Positions 60,956 to 64,000 of a stretch of DNA of 64,000 nt are shown in pieces. The notes under the pieces are model-generated. The model searched no databases. It was given only the letters and a program-made list of their open reading frames with translations, and was not told the DNA's origin. Origin of the DNA: SFTJ01 sp045613305 (GTDB taxonomy: Bacteria > Bacteroidota > Bacteroidia > Bacteroidales > Muribaculaceae). Positions within the stretch are counted from its first letter, which is position 1; each line of letters starts with the position of its first letter. Both the position numbers and the translations under genes were made by a program. The stretch covers positions 1-64,000 of the forward strand of contig JAZLAU010000012.1 in assembly GCA_045613305.1 (NCBI GenBank). The letters run 5' to 3'.

Positions 60956-63487
60956 TCAATCTTCTGTTTGGTTTAATGTTTCGTTGCTTTCATCATTCAA
61001 CGCCTCAACATTTTGAGTTTCGTCTATTTCTTCAAGCATTTCTACATCTTTTTCAGAATCAACCTTACATATTGAAGAAATAACATCCTTACGTTTTTCC
61101 AAGTTAATCAGTTTAACGCCCTGAGTTGCGCGTCCCATAACTCTCAAATCTGAAACCTTCAAACGGATGGTGATTCCCGACTTATTAATAATAACCAAAT
61201 CGTTATCATCAGTAACATTCTTAATTGCCACCAATTGACCAGTCTTTTCAGTGATATTTAGAGTCTTAACACCCTTACCACCGCGATTTGTAATTCGGTA
61301 ATTTTCAAGAGCAGAACGCTTGCCATAGCCATTTTCAGAAACCACAAGAATATCTTCAGAAGTGTTTTCATCTACACATATCATGCCTATCACTTCATCA
61401 TCACCGGTAATTTCCATACCCTTTACACCTGTGGCATTTCTACCCATAACTCTCACCTTTTCTTCTGGGAATCTGATTGCTCTACCCAATCTGTCGGCAA
61501 GAATTATTTGTGAATTGCCGTTAGTCATAGCCACTTCTATCACGCTGTCGTCTTCACGAATATTAATAGCAATGATGCCCTTTGTGCGTGGACGCGAGTA
61601 ATCGGCCAATGTGGTCTTCTTCACAATACCCTTCTTTGTACAGAAGATTATGCTATGTGAATCGTTATATTCAGGGTCACTTAGGCTTTCCACACAAATG
61701 AAAGCAGTGATTTTATCGTCAGGCTCAATGTTAAGCATATTTTGTATTGCTCTGCCCTTTGTATTGCGAGCTCCTTCATGAATTTCAAATACACGCATCC
61801 AATAGCAACGACCCTTTTGAGTGAAGAACAACATATAGTTGTGCATTGTTGCTGGATATATATATTCAATGAAGTCGTCGTCGCGAGTATCGCTTCCCTT
61901 TATGCCTACGCCGCCTCTATGTTGCGCCTTAAATTCAGCCAATGCTGTTCTCTTAATGTAACCATTGTGGCTAATAGTAATAACCACAGGTTCATTAGCA
62001 TACATATCCTCAATCGAGAACTCTCCTTCATCTGGATGAATTTCTGTTTTGCGCTCATCGCCAAACTTTTCACGAACTTCTTCAAGTTCAGTGATAACCA
62101 CACGTCTGCGTTCTTCCGGATCAGTCAGAATCAAATTCAACTTTTCGATGAGTTTCATCAAATCGTCATATTCTGCGCGAAGTTTATCTTGTTCAAGATT
62201 TGTCAATTGACGCAAACGCATTTGAACAATAGCATTAGCCTGTTCTTCGTCAAGGTCGAAACGTGTGCACAAACGTGATTTTGCCTCTTCAATGTTTGAG
62301 CTCGACTTGATAATTTGAATCACTTCATCGATATTGTCAGAAGCAACTATCAAGCCCTGTACGATGTGCGCTCTTGCTTCAGCTTTCGCCAATTGGAATT
62401 TTGTGCGTCGAATGACAACCTCATGACGGAATTGCAAGAAATGATATAGCATTTCTTTTAAGTTCAACGTCATTGGTCGACCATTAACCAAAGCAATATT
62501 GTTAACGCTAAAAGAAGACTGCAATTCAGTCATCTTAAACAATTTGTTTAACACAACATTAGAATTTGCATCTTTACGAACATCTATCACTATTCGCATA
62601 CCATTGCGGTCACTTTCGTCATTTACGTTCGAAATGCCTTCAATCTTTTTTTCATTAACAAGATCTGCAATCTTCATAATTAGCAGACGCTTATTAACAT
62701 TATATGGAATTTCTGTTACGATAATTCTTTCGTGTTCAGCCTCGGTTTCAATCTCAGTCTTTGCTCTTACAACAATACGTCCCTTACCAGTTTCGAATGC
62801 TTCACGAACGCCCGAAATACCATAAATGATACCTCCTGTTGGGAAATCTGGCGCCTTAATGTGCTGCATCAGTTCATCAACAGTGATATCGGGGTTATTT
62901 TCTAATGCAATACATGCATTAATCGATTCCGTAAGGTTATGAGGCGGCATATTTGTAGCCATACCTACTGCAATACCCGACGCACCGTTAACCAAAAGGT
63001 TAGGGAATCGTGTAGGCATCACGGTTGGCTCTGGCAAGGTGTTATCGAAGTTCATTGTGAAGTCTACTGTATCTTCATCAATGTCACGCATCATTTCTTC
63101 ACCCATCTTGGCCAAACGTGCTTCTGTGTAACGCATTGCAGCAGCGCCGTCACCGTCAACCGAGCCAAAGTTACCTTGTCCGTCAACTAAGGCATATCGC
63201 ATTGCCCAACTTTGAGCCATACGAACCATTGCGCCATACACCGAAGAATCGCCGTGTGGGTGAAACTTACCAAGCACATCGCCCACAATACGAGCAGATT
63301 TCTTATAAGGCGCTGTTGAAAAGTTACCCAACTTCTCCATCCCGTATAGCACTCTACGGTGCACAGGCTTAAAGCCATCGCGAACATCTGGCAACGCTCT
63401 CGAAACAATCACCGACATAGAATAGTCGATGTAAGCCGAACACATTTGACTCTCAATATTGATCTTTTGTATACGATCGTTATTCAT
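60956..63487 (-). CDS. gyrA: DNA gyrase subunit A
   Basis: This 843-residue type II topoisomerase subunit breaks and rejoins DNA during supercoiling. The active-site tyrosine is Tyr120 in AAMRYTEARL. The quinolone-determining region reads HPHGDSSVYGAMVRMAQ (residues 76-92): Ser81 matches E. coli Ser83, while Gly85 sits at E. coli Asp87. The C-terminal pinwheel (about 500-810) has six-blade repeats, including the GyrA box QRRGGVGIKG equivalent HRGGVGIKG at about 540. An acidic tail ends the protein. ATG at 63487 gives MNNDRIQKINIE, the usual start. Confidence 0.97.
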   Translation of the reverse strand: MNNDRIQKINIESQMCSAYIDYSMSVIVSRALPDVRDGFKPVHRRVLYGMEKLGNFSTAPYKKSARIVGDVLGKFHPHGDSSVYGAMVRMAQSWAMRYALVDGQGNFGSVDGDGAAAMRYTEARLAKMGEEMMRDIDEDTVDFTMNFDNTLPEPTVMPTRFPNLLVNGASGIAVGMATNMPPHNLTESINACIALENNPDITVDELMQHIKAPDFPTGGIIYGISGVREAFETGKGRIVVRAKTEIETEAEHERIIVTEIPYNVNKRLLIMKIADLVNEKKIEGISNVNDESDRNGMRIVIDVRKDANSNVVLNKLFKMTELQSSFSVNNIALVNGRPMTLNLKEMLYHFLQFRHEVVIRRTKFQLAKAEARAHIVQGLIVASDNIDEVIQIIKSSSNIEEAKSRLCTRFDLDEEQANAIVQMRLRQLTNLEQDKLRAEYDDLMKLIEKLNLILTDPEERRRVVITELEEVREKFGDERKTEIHPDEGEFSIEDMYANEPVVITISHNGYIKRTALAEFKAQHRGGVGIKGSDTRDDDFIEYIYPATMHNYMLFFTQKGRCYWMRVFEIHEGARNTKGRAIQNMLNIEPDDKITAFICVESLSDPEYNDSHSIIFCTKKGIVKKTTLADYSRPRTKGIIAINIREDDSVIEVAMTNGNSQIILADRLGRAIRFPEEKVRVMGRNATGVKGMEITGDDEVIGMICVDENTSEDILVVSENGYGKRSALENYRITNRGGKGVKTLNITEKTGQLVAIKNVTDDNDLVIINKSGITIRLKVSDLRVMGRATQGVKLINLEKRKDVISSICKVDSEKDVEMLEEIDETQNVEALNDESNETLNQTED

Positions 63488-63580
63488 CTTTTGTCTTTAA
63501 AATTAAACAAGTAACTTGCGCCATAAATCAGTGTACTGCAAAGCAAAATACCGACGCAAATTTTTTATAATATCAACATA

Positions 63581-63588
63581 CAAAGATA
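63581..63588 (-). promoter_or_regulatory. -7 box for gyrA
   Basis: TATCTTTG on the minus strand lies 93 nt before the gyrA ATG. No clear -33 is seen. Confidence 0.45.
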
Positions 63589-63633
63589 GCAAAAATAGTT
63601 CACATTTTTAGGTTTGAAACCAATTAAAAATGC

Positions 63634-63641
63634 TATTTTTG
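63634..63641 (+). promoter_or_regulatory. -7 box for the EamA-family gene
   Basis: TATTTTTG lies 23 nt before the ATG at 63665. TTTG at 63613-63616 gives a 17-nt spacer, somewhat short. Divergent from the gyrA promoter. Confidence 0.5.
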
Positions 63642-63664
63642 CAAATAATAATGATTTTAAACCA

Positions 63665-64000
63665 ATGACCTTTTCCTCGAAGCATAACACACAAGCCAAC
63701 AAAGCAAAATATTACGCTTACGCCCTCCTTGTTGTATTCTCATGGGGCGTATCTTTTGTTAACACAAAGGTGCTTCTTGATTACGGATTGACACCGAATG
63801 TCATATACCTCTATCGTTTCACTTTAGCATATCTGCTGCTGCTCATAATCAGCAAATTCAAAGTTTCCATACTACCCCTAAAAGATGAATTAACAGCAGC
63901 GTGCTGCGGACTTTTTGGAGGCACCATATATTTCATCGCCGAAAACACAGCTCTTAAACTAACTTTAGTGTCAAACGTGGCCTTTGTTGTCAACACAGCA
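63665..64000 (+). CDS. EamA/DMT-family membrane transporter, 3' end outside the window
   Basis: The first 112 residues are visible and remain open to the window end. After a polar start, helices follow at about residues 16-36 (YALLVVFSWGVSFVNTKVLL), 46-62 and 78-98, with the YRFTLAYLLLL and NTALKLTLVSNVAFVVNTA segments typical of EamA (DMT) transporters such as RhaT/YdcZ relatives. The family exports or imports small metabolites; the substrate is unknown. ATG at 63665 follows the promoter box; the ATG at 63651 stops after five codons. Confidence 0.85.
   Translation, partial: MTFSSKHNTQANKAKYYAYALLVVFSWGVSFVNTKVLLDYGLTPNVIYLYRFTLAYLLLLIISKFKVSILPLKDELTAACCGLFGGTIYFIAENTALKLTLVSNVAFVVNTA

Noticed and set aside
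1..64000. CRISPR array, insertion sequence, prophage or integrative element
   Set aside because: No regularly spaced repeats, transposase or integrase frames, or terminal inverted repeats were seen; the inverted repeats found are terminators.

Overview
The window is a compact, AT-rich stretch of a Bacteroidota chromosome, most likely order Bacteroidales (a gut or rumen type). The evidence is the gene families (a eukaryote-type GT3 glycogen synthase paired with a glycogen phosphorylase, FloA, MlaE/MlaF without MlaD, DUF4293, DUF4251, an HU-CCDC81/SPOR protein, M49 and M3 lipoprotein peptidases) and the repeated use of the Bacteroidota promoter -7 box TAnnTTTG ahead of transcription units on both strands. 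The genus cannot be settled from the sequence alone. I saw no rRNA, tRNA, tmRNA, insertion sequence, prophage or CRISPR array. This is core chromosome with a few accessory touches.

Layout. 1-3957: the 3' part of mutL, overlapping a serine beta-lactamase-fold lipoprotein gene and abutting a GH43 glycosidase gene. 4001-6548: a TPR/PD40 protein and the flotillin-like protein FloA, closed by a strong terminator. 6567-11356: a MscS channel, a PHP phosphatase, metA and a U32 RNA-hydroxylation-type protein. 11454-14516 (minus): an FtsX-like permease, a small conserved protein, a PlsC acyltransferase and a nitrilase. 14621-19144: a Yip1-like protein and smpB, a minus-strand THUMP-like methyltransferase, and ligA. 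19242-22801: DUF4251 lipoprotein, guanylate-kinase-like protein, CPBP protease, lptB and udk. 23016-30494: mlaE, mlaF, dxr, rseP, rlmI and a DPP III-like peptidase, an envelope and isoprenoid block. 30570-37643: AlkD-like protein, NhaD antiporter, DUF4293 protein, a large TPR protein and a peptidyl-dipeptidase.

37738-41679 is one tight operon: dCMP deaminase, C-terminal processing peptidase, 5-formyl-THF cyclo-ligase, a ScdA_N/hemerythrin-like protein and a LuxR-type regulator. 41808-48431 (minus): a MUG-type DNA glycosylase, a DedA protein and rpe, then glycogen synthase and phosphorylase from their own promoter. 48505-52154: an orphan polysaccharide-export lipoprotein and clpB, followed by the debris of a decayed minus-strand gene. 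52428-54373 (minus): an HU-CCDC81/TM/SPOR protein and a TPR protein. 54418-59640: a clostripain-family lipoprotein, then recJ and recQ behind an unusually long, structured leader. 59609-64000: gyrA and a TPR protein on the minus strand, and the 5' end of an EamA transporter.

The most unusual items are the 270-nt recJ leader with a possible pseudoknot (55684-55954), three minus-strand genes whose -7 box lies only 4 to 5 nt before the ATG (candidate leaderless mRNAs), the HU-to-SPOR membrane protein, the ScdA_N/hemerythrin-like protein paired with an orphan LuxR regulator, and the gene remnant after clpB. None of these proves a new system from sequence alone.
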